Of a DNA stretch of 64,000 nt, positions 1 to 10,789 are shown piece after piece. The stretch's first letter is position 1. Each line of letters starts with the position of its first letter. The stretch is from Helichrysum umbraculigerum. Lineage: Eukaryota > Streptophyta > Magnoliopsida > Asterales > Asteraceae. The stretch spans positions 13,281,501 through 13,345,500 of the forward strand of contig CATIUR010000004.1 of NCBI GenBank assembly GCA_949592205.1, given 5' to 3'. The translations under genes and the position numbers were made by a program. A model generated the notes under the pieces. It saw nothing but the letters and a program-made list of their open reading frames with translations, made no database searches and had not been told where the DNA came from.

Positions 1-846
1 GATGAGCACGTCGTCAGTCCGTCAAAGACTGAATTTGTTTTTAGAAATGATTCTACAGATTCAGAGGATGAAGTTACTAATGAGTTTGATGAAAAGCTTA
101 AACATCTAGTTGGAAATCAAATGTTTATTCAAGAGATGTTAAAGAAGAAAAAGGAAAAGAAGGCACGTGTGATGAAAGAAGTTGATATTACAGGAAAACG
201 TGAGCTTAAAACTGGCATTATCGATTGGTACTATGATTCAGAGTTAAAACTTTTTGCTATCAAGCGATATGATGGAGTCCAGTACTTTGAAAAGAAGTTG
301 GATGTATTTAGTTCCTTACCGAGATATGAAGTTCGAGACTTGGCTAAATTGGAGATGGTTGACCCCAGTGATGATGATTATGCAAAGAATATTGAAAGAA
401 TTATCAGGACTGAGGGTAGAACAATGAAGTTTGATCGAATTAAGCCAAGAGTTGGACGAACTATAAAGTTGAAGGAAAAGAGTCAGCGAACTGGAAGGAG
501 ACGAAGACAGAAAGTCTATCCAGCTGTCAAGTGTATACAGCAGATTCCTGTGAAGACTATGCCTCAGAATATTTTGGGAAATTTGAAAAGTTGGGGTGTA
601 GATTCAGCAACGGGTGAAGTTGTTATGGTTGAGGCTGATGATGACTATCCGACTGGAGAAAAGGAGATCTTGCGCATATATGATAAAAGACACTTGATGA
701 ATCTCTCCAAGAGTGATTTGATTATGTTATATAAGAACAAGATCATGTCTACTTATGGATAGGGTGATGCAGCAAGAGATTATCAGAAGATGGTGAAGAC
801 CTGTATCAAATTGAAGATATATGCTGGAAGCAAGATTTACAAGTGA
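1..846 (+). pseudogene. Copia accessory protein, C-terminal part, with early stop
   Basis: The frame is open from base 1 to a TAG at 760-762 and then continues in the same frame to a second stop at 844-846. It aligns along its whole length with the last exon of the accessory gene of copia B (62281-63305). Shared blocks include the DSELKLFAIKR region, the RSQRTGRRRR basic patch and the C-terminal KIYAGSKIYK. At the position of the TAG copia B has a TGG codon (Trp), so a single G-to-A change probably caused the stop. The family has no function known to me. Features seen are an acidic N-terminal part, a Lys/Arg-rich middle and no membrane segment. Confidence 0.75.
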
Positions 847-901
847 AGACCAAAGACAAGCGTGAAGATAATGACGCTAGAGCTATTGTCAAGGGGGAGT
901 C

Positions 902-1507
902 TGTTGAGACATAGTTTGTGACAACAGATCTAGCTTGTAATAGGACTGGTGTAATTATTATCAAGTTTGTATATTGGTTTAGATTTGTAACTAAATGATG
1001 TTAGTTTGTTATTAATATTTGTTAAATATATTATTATGTTAAAGTGTTAGACAAATATCGAATACGAACTAAAGTCAAAGGCTATGCGAATCGAGATCTC
1101 AAGTCGCAAGACTTGGTCTTGCGAGATGAGATTTGGACTCGCAATAATCACAACGAATCGAGTTGAATATTGGGCTTGGGCCTGGACTGCGAGCTGAAGT
1201 CAACTCGCCAGCCCACAGGCTGCGAGTTGAGACGAAATATATAATGATTTTCGGTTTGGAAAATCATTAACTTTTCACGAACTGAACTTTTGCTTCTGTG
1301 TTCTGCGAACCAATCCAGAGAAAATAAACCTAAAGGCTAGGTTTTGATTGTTTCATACTCGTAACAATTAAAGCAAAGCATATTAGTTGATAATCGTATT
1401 ATAAACGCGATATTAATCGTTATCTAATCATATAACACGTATTGAGGGATTCCGCACCTTAATACTATAGATAACCTCGTTATCGATCCAAGAACTAGGG
1501 ACTTACA
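902..1507 (+). repeat. 3' LTR of copia element D
   Basis: The LTR starts TGTTGAGACATAG and ends GGGACTTACA, and is about 606 bp against 581 bp for copia B. A purine tract (AAGGGGGAGTC) sits directly upstream. From about 1084 to 1230 it carries repeated GCGA-cored motifs (GCGAGTTGAG, GCGAATCGAG types and complements), followed by an AT-rich ATATATAATG that may be the TATA region. The tail segment (about 1430-1507), including the CGTATTGAGGGATTCCGCAC block, matches the copia B LTRs closely. Confidence 0.85.
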
Positions 1508-1665
1508 TTAATGATGTAATTGGGAGTTTAATATTAATACAATATATGTAATGATGTGGAAGTTTCTAGCCCGTAGATAGTGTGTGTTTCATATTTTGAT
1601 GGACGGTCTGGATGGTGATCCATGTACCATCATATGGACCAATTAAATTTCTCACCACCCGTTAT

Positions 1666-2056
1666 AGGGTATGTTTGGCGGGCTCATTTTATGAGCTTAT
1701 GGGAGCTTGTAGCTTGTAGCTTATGGTTTTCATAAGCTCCGTTTGGCTACCAAAATTTTAAGTAGCTTATGGTTTCCATAAGCTCCAAAACCATAAGCTA
1801 CTTGAAGTAGCTTATGGAAGTAGCTTGTAGCTTATGGAAAATGAAATTACATAAATACCCTCCAAATAATTATATATCATCTTTTAAAATTAATATATTT
1901 GCCCTTTTATGTCATTTTACATTCATAAGCTACAAGCTCTAGCTACTATGTCAAACACAAATATTACCAAAAGCTCCAGTTACAAGCTCCAGCTACAAGC
2001 TACCAACTACAAGCAACCAGCTACAAGCTACCAGCTAGTTGCGCCAAACATACCCT
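1666..2056. mobile_element. MITE with 15-bp terminal inverted repeats
   Basis: The left end AGGGTATGTTTGGCG (1666-1680) is the exact reverse complement of the right end (2042-2056). The interior is made of repeated AGCTTATGG/GTAGCTTGTAGC words and has no coding capacity. The flanks are AT-rich (TAT/ATA), so the target-site duplication and the superfamily cannot be fixed. A 2- or 3-bp duplication would fit Stowaway- or Tourist-like elements. Confidence 0.8.
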
Positions 2057-2120
2057 ATATATATTGAGAATTTACTGTTCATAATTTTCTAAACACCACC
2101 TGCTACTCCCAAAACCCTAA

Positions 2121-2450
2121 GGGTGCGTTTAGTTACAGAAAACTCCACACTTTTCTAGAAAAATTCTCTAAGAAAACAAGAAAAATAGAAAACGTGTTCA
2201 AATTCGAGTTTTCTAAAAAAATTTATAAGAAAAGGAAAATCCTTGTTTTCCTTTTTATAAATACAAACTACTTTTGATGGTTTTCTAGGTTTTCCATTTC
2301 TACTATCCCTTGAAAAAGAAAACTCCATCCCTTGCAACTAAACACGTTTTCAAGATTTTCCATGTTTTTCTAGAGAGGTAAAACACTCCTCATTCTCTAG
2401 GGAAATAGAAAAAGAAAAACGGAGAAATTTTCATGTAACTAAACGGGCCG
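2121..2450. mobile_element. Tourist-like MITE, copy 1 (TAA target site)
   Basis: A 330-bp non-coding element starts GGGTGCGTTTAGTTACA and ends with the near inverse TGTAACTAAACGGGCCG. It is flanked on both sides by TAA (2118-2120 and 2451-2453), the TWA-type target site of PIF/Harbinger elements. The interior is rich in AGAAAA/TTTTCT words. A second copy lies in opposite orientation at 2750-3088. Confidence 0.85.
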
Positions 2451-2749
2451 TAAATCTTTTTGTGACTTCGTATTCAATTATTTAGTGATAAGATAAGATT
2501 AACGGTGATTTTATCATCGACTAATCGAATTATTATACGAAATCAATCTTTTTTGTTAAAATAATATAATCTAAGTTAAGAAAACTAAAAACCACATTTA
2601 TTTATAGGTAAATCAAAAATCATACATTAAGAAGTTGTACTAAACGCTCTAGTGCTTAATATTTCTTGTATATGCAATCAAAATGAATGATGTTATACAT
2701 CACCTTTCGCAGGCCATCCCGTTAATTTTAGGGCGGACTCGATAAGTAA

Positions 2750-3088
2750 GGGCGCGTTTAGTTATAGAAAAATTTCTCCATTTTTCTTTTTCCATTTCCC
2801 TAGAGAATGAGAAGTGTTTTACCTCTCTAGAAAAACATGGAAAATCTAGAAAACGCGTTTAGTTGCAAGGGGTGGAGTTTTCCTTTTCCAAGGAATAATA
2901 GAGATGGAAAACTTAGAAAATCATCAAAAGTAGTTTTCAACTTTGTAGTTATAGAAAGGAAAACAAGGATTTGCTTTTCTTAGAAAAGTTTTTATGAAAA
3001 CTTGAATTTGAACATGTTTTCTATTTTTCTTGTTTTCTTAGAGAAATTTTCTAGAAAAGTGGGGAGTTTTCTGTAACTAAACGCACCC
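2750..3088. mobile_element. Tourist-like MITE, copy 2, inverted
   Basis: The ends are GGGCGCGTTTAGTTATAG and TGTAACTAAACGCACCC, flanked by TAA at 2747-2749 and 3089-3091. Read on the minus strand it matches the element at 2121-2450 along its length, including the CTAGAGAGGTAAAACAC segment. The two copies are therefore independent insertions of one family, about 300 bp apart and facing opposite ways. Confidence 0.85.
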
Positions 3089-3091
3089 TAA

Positions 3092-3761
3092 TATTTCACT
3101 TTAGCCCTTGTACTTTTTCTAACATCCAACATGAGTCCAAATGTAAAAAGTAAAAACCATCCATTCAATAAATTTCAATCATGTTTCTTGTCCAATCTAA
3201 ACAACTATTAATTTTTGAGTCCCATCTTTCTATCATCTTAAATAAACTACATAACTTACATCATACAGATTATATCAACGTCACAAAATACAAGTACAAG
3301 ACAACCCATAGGAAGATACAGTTAAATTCTTAATTGACAAAAGATTCAAAATTTCCAAAGATGTAAGTATAAGATGCTAAAACGAAAAGGCAATGCTTTT
3401 AAATCACTTGTTTTATTTTCAGCCAGCTAACTCAAGGGATGTAAAGTCACACTCAAATTTACCAAACAAATGGAAGTATAGGGTGCTAAAGTGCAAAGTA
3501 ACATGCTTCAAAAGTTCAAATACTAGTTGTGTATGTAAGAACAATAGCTCTAATTCTATATGGTTAATATTATGCTAGTTAGATCAAGAAAAAACAAGAT
3601 AACCCACCAAATTTTCAAACAAGTAACATCTGTTGAAGATAATACAAGGACAAGTAACATCAAGAGAGTGGCTACTACGGTACACGATTAGTTGCTTAGA
3701 AAACACTACCTTTAAAGTCGTGTGGCATTCATACTTTGCAGTGTGTTTTTCGAGTAAAAAG
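3092..3761. other. Upstream region of the YSL gene, no gene seen
   Basis: AT-rich sequence without a convincing ORF or repeat ends. It probably includes promoter sequence of the YSL gene that follows. I see no motif beyond the TATA-like element listed next. Confidence 0.5.
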
Positions 3762-3770
3762 ATATATAAG
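3762..3770 (+). promoter_or_regulatory. Candidate TATA box of the YSL gene
   Basis: ATATATAAG lies about 110 bp upstream of the chosen ATG (3878), leaving room for a leader of roughly 80 bp. It is the best TATA-like match in the near upstream region. The assignment rests on position and composition only. Confidence 0.4.
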
Positions 3771-3877
3771 GTGAGACAGTTATACTATAGGGAAGAAATC
3801 CCATTATTTTAGTACTCTATTTGAATATTTTCCTTCTTGTTATATTGTTTGATGATCACGGTCTTGATGTAGAATCG

Positions 3878-6430
3878 ATGATGAACGTAGAAATGAAGGA
3901 GAACGGAGAAGTTGAAGGAGACAAAAGAGAAGCTATGGAACTAGAGAAGAAGGATGATGGTGATCATCATATGGAGGGTGGTTCAAAGCGGATGCAACCG
4001 TGGACGCAGCAGATCACGATTCGCGGAATTGTGGCTAGTGTTATAATAGGGGGCATTTATAGTATCATAGCCATGAAGTTAAATCTTACAACTGGGATGA
4101 CACCTAATATGAACGTATCGGCTGCACTTCTTGCTTTTGTGTTCATGAGGACTTGGACAAAGATGCTACAGAAGTCTGGGATTTCGTCTGTTCCATTCAC
4201 TAGGCACGAGAATACTATGATTCAGACATGTTCAGTTGCTTGTTACAGCATTGCAATTGGAGGTTAATTATTATTTGTTTCGAGTCTTTGCTTCTTACAA
4301 AGTTTTAACTTTTTTTACAAGATTGATTATGGGTATTTTTGGTGATGAATCTATAGGTGGATATGGGTCTTATTTACTTGGATTGAACAAGAAAACATAT
4401 GAGCTATCAGGAGGTGCAAGTTCTCCAGGAACTTACAAAGAACCTGGTGTGGGGTGGATGATGGGTTACTCATTTTTGGTCTGCTTCATCGGACTTTTCG
4501 TGTTGATTCCACTCCGAAAGGTACATCTATATTTCTTTTAATTGTCGTTGGATTGCAAATATAGAAAAAGAGAATTTGTAGGTTTATATTCTGTTTCAGC
4601 ACTATAAAAATTAGATGTGCTTTTGACATAGAATATACTCTGCTAACTGGCATAATCTCATAAAAAATAGTACTGCAAGAGTGCTTAGTGGGTTCCATTT
4701 GGTTTTCCACAGGTTCTAATTGTTGACTATAAGTTGGTATTTCCAAGTGGCATGGCGACTGCAGTTCTTATTAACGGGTTTCATAGTCAAGGAGACGATA
4801 TGGCAAAGTAATTGAATACTTTTTAACTCTGTTTAGCACGGTAGCATCTATACACCAAAATCAAAAAACTAAAATTATATCTTTTTTTCTTTGTACTAGG
4901 AAACAAGTGAAGGGATTTGCTAAATACTTTTCAGCAAGTTTTCTGTGGGGATTTTTTCAGTGGTTCTTTACAGGAAAAGAAGAAGAATGTGGATTTGTTC
5001 AGTTTCCTACCTTCGGAATGCAAGCTTGGAAGAACACGTATGATCATGTTTCGGTTAACTTTTTTCAATGTATAACATTCTTGAATCTGAAATTTCTGAT
5101 TGGTGGGATATGAATTTGGTTGTAGGTTTTACTTTGACTTCAGCATGACTTACGTGGGAACCGGGATGATTTGCCCTCACATTGTAAACTTGTCACTGCT
5201 GTTTGGAGCCGTGATCTCGTGGGGCATAATGTGGCCCTTGATTGGGAAGAACAAAGGAGACTGGTTTCCTACAGGTTTACCCGAAAGCAGCATGAAAAGC
5301 CTCAATGGTTATAAAGCGTTTATTTCCATTGCGTTAATCCTAGGTGATGGGCTATATAACTTCGTCAAGATACTATATATCACATCTGTGAGTGTACATG
5401 GAAGATTCAAGACCAGAAACCTTGATTCAGGTTGTTATAATAGCTTAAAGTTATGTTTTTGATTGTGTATTTAGTTACCTGAATGTATCTTGTTTCCATG
5501 AACGTAGCAATTGAGAAGAAGGTTAACACTGAGGAGCAGAAACAAAACGAGGTTTTCCTCAGAGAAACAATACCCTTGTCGATTGGAGGACTTGGATACA
5601 TTGTCTTTGCTATCATTGCGGTGATTGCAATACCGCACATGTTTCCCGAAGTAAAATGGTACTATGTGATCCTAGCCTACATTTTTGCTCCCTCTTTAGC
5701 TTTTTGTAATGCTTATGGAGCGGGGTTGACTGATGTTAACATGGCCTATAATTATGGGAAAATTGGGCTTTTCATGATGGCGGCATTGTCAGGAAAGGAG
5801 GAAGGAGTGGTGGCCGGAATGGTAGGTTGTGGGCTGGTGAAGTCGGTTGTCTCAGTTTCTTGCATACTGATGCATGACCTGAAAACAGGACAGTTGACTT
5901 TGACTTCCCCTAGAACCATGCTTCTTAGTCAAGCCATTGGTACTGCCCTAGGCTGCATGGTGTCCCCTTTAAGCTTCTTTTTATTCTACAAAGCGTTTGA
6001 TATTGGAAACCCCGATGGAGAATATAAGGCACCGTATGCATTAATTTATAGAAACTTGGCGATTCTCGGAGTCCAAGGTTTTTCAGCTTTGCCTAAGCAT
6101 TGTTTAGACTTGTGTTACGGTTTCTTTGCGTTTGCTGTGGTAATCAACGTGATCAAAGACATGTTACCAAAGAGAATAGGTAAGTGGATGCCTCTGCCTA
6201 TATGTATGGCTGTGCCATTTTTGGTTGGTGGCTATTTTGCTATTGATATGTGTATCGGGAGTTTGATCGTGTTCGCATGGCACAAGGCTAACGCTACTGA
6301 GGCTGATTCTATGGTTCCTGCGGTTGCTTCGGGTTTGATCTGTGGAGAAGGAATGTGGTCCTTACCAGCCTCAGTTCTTGCATTAGCGAAAATAACACCC
6401 CCTATTTGTATGAAGTTTTTAACTTCTTAA
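3878..6430 (+). CDS. YSL: Yellow stripe-like (YSL) metal-nicotianamine transporter, six exons
   Basis: Exons 3878-4262, 4357-4520, 4713-4807, 4900-5037, 5126-5430 and 5508-6430 total 2010 bp (669 residues), the usual YSL length. All introns are GT-AG and all joins keep frame. YSL proteins belong to the oligopeptide transporter (OPT) superfamily and move Fe, Zn, Cu and Mn chelated by nicotianamine, by proton-coupled import across the plasma membrane or inner membranes; they have about 14 membrane segments. Family blocks are visible in order: the PWTQQITIRG start, KLNLTTGMTPNMNVSAALL, the GYGSYLLGLNKKTYE block, the ICPHIVNLSLLFGA block, a cytosolic loop near residue 360, the IPHMFPEVKWYY block, GAGLTDVNMAYNYGK, and the C-terminal ITPPICMKFL. 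The N-terminus is acidic and charged, as in the family. Start: the frame is open upstream to 3821, but the Met pair at 3878/3881 gives the usual YSL N-terminus. The gene looks intact. It is tail to tail with the TPR gene, 181 bp away. Which paralogue (YSL1/2/3 type) it is cannot be settled here. Confidence 0.93.
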
Positions 6431-6611
6431 AACTAGATGCTAAAATTTTTGTTACTAGTTTTCGAAGATGAAAATAAATCAAGCATAGTTGATGTATCAA
6501 GGACAACTTTATTCTATAAATGATATACAAGAATCTTAGAAGAAAAGGCCAACTCCTAACAAGTCATTTCAGAAAGAATAAAAAAATTATCATTTGCAAT
6601 AGAACAAAATT

Positions 6612-9473
6612 CTATCCAGTTATTATGCCAGCTAGAACATCTGTCTTACCTCGTGCAAATATCGTGTAGACTAGCCGTATAGCATCCAACCATGTGTCCA
6701 GATATTCCCATGAATCTGCAAGCTGAAGAAGAAGAATAATACATGTATAAGATCGAATTGTTTCTACTATCACAAACGCTATGTGCAGTATCGTACTCTC
6801 GTCAAGTTTCAAGAATTTGAGAATTACCAAGAAGATTGGTCCAGGAATAGTATCAATGTATATAATAGGACCAGGTGGTAAAGTCAAATCAGAGCATACT
6901 TTTGCTGAGATAATATTCGGAATATCAACTCTAATAGCTGGTTTGTCATTAGTCTTATGCTCATCTTCATCATGAATCTACAATAACGAATGAGAAGAAT
7001 CATTAGATAGTGATTACAATTAAAACCATCAGAAATACTTGAAGAATGAAACAATACCTGTTGAAGTCCTTCATGGTTCAAAACAAACTGAAAGCGTTTC
7101 CAGTCAGAGTGTGGGGCAACTGGATTTCCCACTGGTGGTGCTGTAAGATATCCTACCTTTAGATACGGTAATGGAAGCTGTAAAGCATAATTCTCTAATT
7201 AAGTTTATTTATGCTTATGAAAACTGAAATTACACTGTAATTTGTAAGAGATATGTACAGACCATGGATCGCACGAGCTTCAAGGCACTGCTGTAAACCT
7301 GTAGTTCATTAACAAGTCCAAGTTTAATTTAAATCATTTTGAACCTAATACGAAATGATAGAGAAGTAGAAGGTACTAACAGAGTAAATTGGTTTCAACG
7401 CATGAGCAGCAGCGATATAAATAGCAGATTGACTGTATAATTCATTGGATGAAACCTCATTTCCAATAACTAATACTCCGGTTCTTGATGTGTCTTCTGC
7501 TAATCCATACTGCAGAAGAACGCTTGATGATGATATCATTTTCAAATTTTATGAAGAATATACAAAACTGTTGGGAACAAGATATTGTAAACTGACCAGA
7601 ACAGTGCCTAGATTGTAAATCGCTCTGTGGAAATCAAACTGCAACTGTATTGCTGCACGAAATTTACTGATTGCAGTTCTCACTATCGTCTGTTTTTCTC
7701 GTGCAGGAACAATATTGCTCAGTTCCTGCAACACCCATAATTGATTTAGTCCACAAAGAATGCTAAAACACATTCGATGTTTAGTAACTATATGAGAAAG
7801 CTATCAATCAGAAAGCATATCATATTTTCAGGAAAGTTTGATGCACCTGTAAAGCAAGTCCCCAGTTATTGAGAGCCTGAAATGTAATAAAATGTGTAAA
7901 TGTACCACCACGTGATGACTGCGTTATATTATACCTCAAAACTATGACATGGAGCTGAATACAGTCAGAGTTACCTGGGGACTGTTCCAATTTAGTTGAA
8001 CGGCTTTTTCATAATTCTTTGTGGCCTGCAAGATCAAGTGAAGAAAATAAGTACTGCTTACATTTAGAGTTATGTCTGTAATGGAAGCATTTTATTCATC
8101 TATCGTCTGTAATAAAAGCATATTTGTATAGAATTATTTGTAACCTGCTTCCATAGTTCTTCAGCTTCCTTTGTACGGCCATGCAGTTTGGCTCGGTCAG
8201 ATATGGCAATAGCCCAGTTATAATAAGCCTGCAATTGGACAGCAGGTAAATAAGAGCATATATATATTCATAACACATTTCATTTTCAAGTAAATGAACA
8301 ATTACATGAGCGAATAGAGATGCATACATCATTAAGTGCAGAATTTAAAAATGTAGCCTCTTCATACTTTTTGCAAGCCTCTTCAAGCAAAGCATCTTTG
8401 GACTGTGAATTAGTTTCTGAAGTAATATTATCTGCACTTTCCTGTAGATAAAGAGTAACCACGTAGTCGAGTTTTAACACGCATCTCAATACGTCAATAC
8501 ACACATTAGCTATTTACAAACATAACATAAATGTTGTTTAGCCATAAAAGTAAACAAAAATAGACCTGAAGAACAAGTGCCCAATTATAGAGCGCATCAT
8601 AATCATTTGGATTTCTCTCTATCGCACTTGCATATCTGAAAAAATATGTACAAACTTTAAGTAATTATATAAACATTACACAAGTCTAAACTTTAAAGAT
8701 CATTTCGCTTTTTTACCTCTTTGCAGCAAACTTCAGCATTCGTTGTTTTGACCGTCCTTCCTCATCGGAAGTTGAGATGCTATCAATCAATGCCATAACA
8801 GCACTATGTTGTTCCTTTTGTTGTTTGCTTTCTTGACTGAAAATCAAGTTGAGTTCAATTTAATAAAATAAAACTTTAAAAAAATATATGTATTAATAGA
8901 AATGGTTAAGTGCCTAAAAATGTAGTAACTTCTATTATGTGTAAGCAACTAAAATTGCTTTTATTACCGATATCTTATGTAAGTGACCTCTTATAACTTG
9001 CAAACCAGTCACGCGGCTGGTTTAAGTGACATGGCAACGTATCTACCTACTTGACGAAGAATTCAATCGAATACATAATGGAAAGTATATTACACTCATT
9101 AGCTGGATACATTTCAAGTCATTTAACCCTAATATATATTTAGTAATCTAACTACTAATTAAGTCTATAACTAAACAGATTAGGAGAAAAAGACTGACCT
9201 ACGTGCCGAAAACACGGAAGAAGGTGAATTTTCATTGGTGTTGGCATTACTCTTACCGGTCTTCAATTCAGTAAGTAATTCTCTCATAGTAACAGTTTGT
9301 ATTTCTTCGTCTTTTCGTAAGGAGGTGATTGTTGATTGTTTGCGTGTTGAATCAACATTGATGAAATTGTTATCGTCAGCATTGTTGTTGTGATTAGGTG
9401 ATGAATGGAATTTGGAATCTGGATCGTGTCCTGTGATTCCGTTATGTGATTCCGATTGGTTCGTAGACGACAT
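6612..9473 (-). CDS. TPR-repeat protein with PH-like C-terminal region, 13 exons
   Basis: Exons on the minus strand: 9473-9199, 8836-8717, 8635-8566, 8441-8328, 8228-8145, 8025-7975, 7876-7847, 7725-7597, 7509-7381, 7298-7263, 7177-7058, 6977-6828 and 6722-6612. They total 1419 bp (472 residues) with GT-AG borders, and every join is in phase. The first about 90 residues are polar, Ser/Asn-rich and probably disordered. Residues about 95-330 carry tetratricopeptide-type helices, for example around DYDALYNWALVLQ, AYYNWAIAISDRAK, ALNNWGLALQ and FHRAIYNLGTVL. The C-terminal about 110 residues (LPPGPIIYIDTIPGPIFL, then DSWEYLDTWLDAIRLVY) look like a PH-type fold. TPR domains bind partner proteins; I do not recognise the specific partner or pathway. 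The family seems conserved in land plants, judged from memory of similar sequences. No targeting peptide or membrane segment is evident. The ATG at 9473 is the first in frame with the good donor at 9199. Confidence 0.85.
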
Positions 9474-9825
9474 TGTAGAATTAAAACAATATATTCAAGC
9501 TTCTTCTTCTATATGGTATGGTTATCAACACGATCATCAAATGTGTCCTTACGTAGCATGGACTCCCAAGCTTTGTTTATTAGGGTTAGCAGTAAAAACT
9601 AATAAATAAATATAAATCATTACCACGTCAGTAATTTATAAAATCTGAAAATGTAACTACCCAGAAAAGTGCGGATGTTGTAGGGTATGTATGTATTTAT
9701 GTGTCAAAAAATTTAATTATATTATTCCAAAAGTTTAATGTATTTGTCGATCGCCTTTCATTCAATAACCTTTTTAACTTGTTCATAATGAAAAAAATAT
9801 AAGTAAGTAAGATGTTTTTAGCAAA
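9474..9825. other. Upstream region of the TPR gene, no gene seen
   Basis: AT-rich DNA upstream of the minus-strand TPR gene, presumably its leader and promoter. The short plus-strand frame at 9412-9609 is antisense to exon 1 and has no support of its own. Confidence 0.45.
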
Positions 9826-10105
9826 GGGTTAAAGTCATAGATTGTTAATGTACTTTCATTTATGTTTTAATGTTGATAATGAACTAATTTCATTACCAAT
9901 GTTGGTAATATACCGGTAAAAAGACTACATATTAGCAACAACAATTTACTTTACATAATGTGTTCCAAGATAGGTAATATACTTATGAATAACCTACATC
10001 GACACATTTCTACAAAGTAAATTACCAACATTGGTACTAAAATTAGTTCGTTACCAAAATTGGAACAAAAATGAAAGTATGTTATCGATCTATGACTTTA
10101 ACCCT
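9826..10105. mobile_element. MITE-like inverted-repeat element
   Basis: The left end AAGGGTTAAAGTCATAGAT is matched by the right end ATCTATGACTTTAACCCT. The match continues inward with mismatches (ACTTTCATTTATG against its complement near 10070, and the ACCAATGTTGGTAAT palindromic stretch). Both flanks read TAGCA, which may be a 5-bp target-site duplication. No coding capacity is seen. Confidence 0.65.
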
Positions 10106-10789
10106 TAGCATAACCTAAAAGATAACACGATGTTAACCGATGAACGAGACACAGTTGAATCCCAGCAATGTGTCAGCTACTTATAAGCTTGTTTGATATC
10201 TACATTCATGGCGTTTGAATAAAAACCTTACTCAGATTATAACAAATGATCAACTTTTTGCACAGAATTGTTATATGTTACCAGGTAACCTTGATTTAGC
10301 ATATATATATATATGAACATCTCTTTTTGTCAATCGTTCTATACAACAAATGCAACTTTGTCAATTAGATAATAAGATGACATGTAACGAAAATTTGAAG
10401 CGCAGCAAGCCTGCCTAGCAATTTTGAGCTAAACCATCAACCAATGTGTTTGTTTGATTCAACTTCAACCCATAACGTGACCCCAGCTTACAGCCAACAT
10501 ATGTTGCAACATACTACATTTCTATGATAAGCCTGTAGTTTTTCTGAAATTAAGATGTTGGGAAGGACAAGGACAACATAATACTTGATATGTTCTAGAA
10601 AAGGCCACCATCACTCGCAATGAGTGCGGGCACAAGAGTCGAGGAATAACATCTGTAACTTATTTGAACGAGATACAGATTCTTGTTCCAAGTAAAGTCG
10701 AAATTTCACCCCGTCATTCATGATTCACATACTAAATCAGACGAAAAGAAATATAAATTAAAGATTAGCAAATAAGTAGATAACCTCTC
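10106..10789. other. Intergenic region downstream of the RabGAP gene
   Basis: No ORF, repeat or RNA gene could be supported. It contains the 3' untranslated region and polyadenylation region of the minus-strand RabGAP, whose stop codon is at 10790. Confidence 0.5.

Larger units (their letters stand above)
1..1507 (+). mobile_element. Ty1/copia element D, 3' end only
   Basis: This is the 3' terminal part of a copia retrotransposon of the same family as copia B (54351-63941). It holds the end of the accessory ORF, a short untranslated stretch, a purine-rich tract just before 902 and a 3' LTR ending in TTACA at 1507. Gag and pol lie outside the window to the left. The stretch from the accessory stop to the LTR is nearly identical in wording to 63306-63360. 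The right target-site flank is TTAAT (1508-1512); its partner is outside the window. Confidence 0.88.

Noticed and set aside
2155..2337. Minus-strand ORF of 60 codons
   Set aside because: Lies entirely in the Tourist-like MITE at 2121-2450 and is Phe/Lys-rich from its A/T-rich words.
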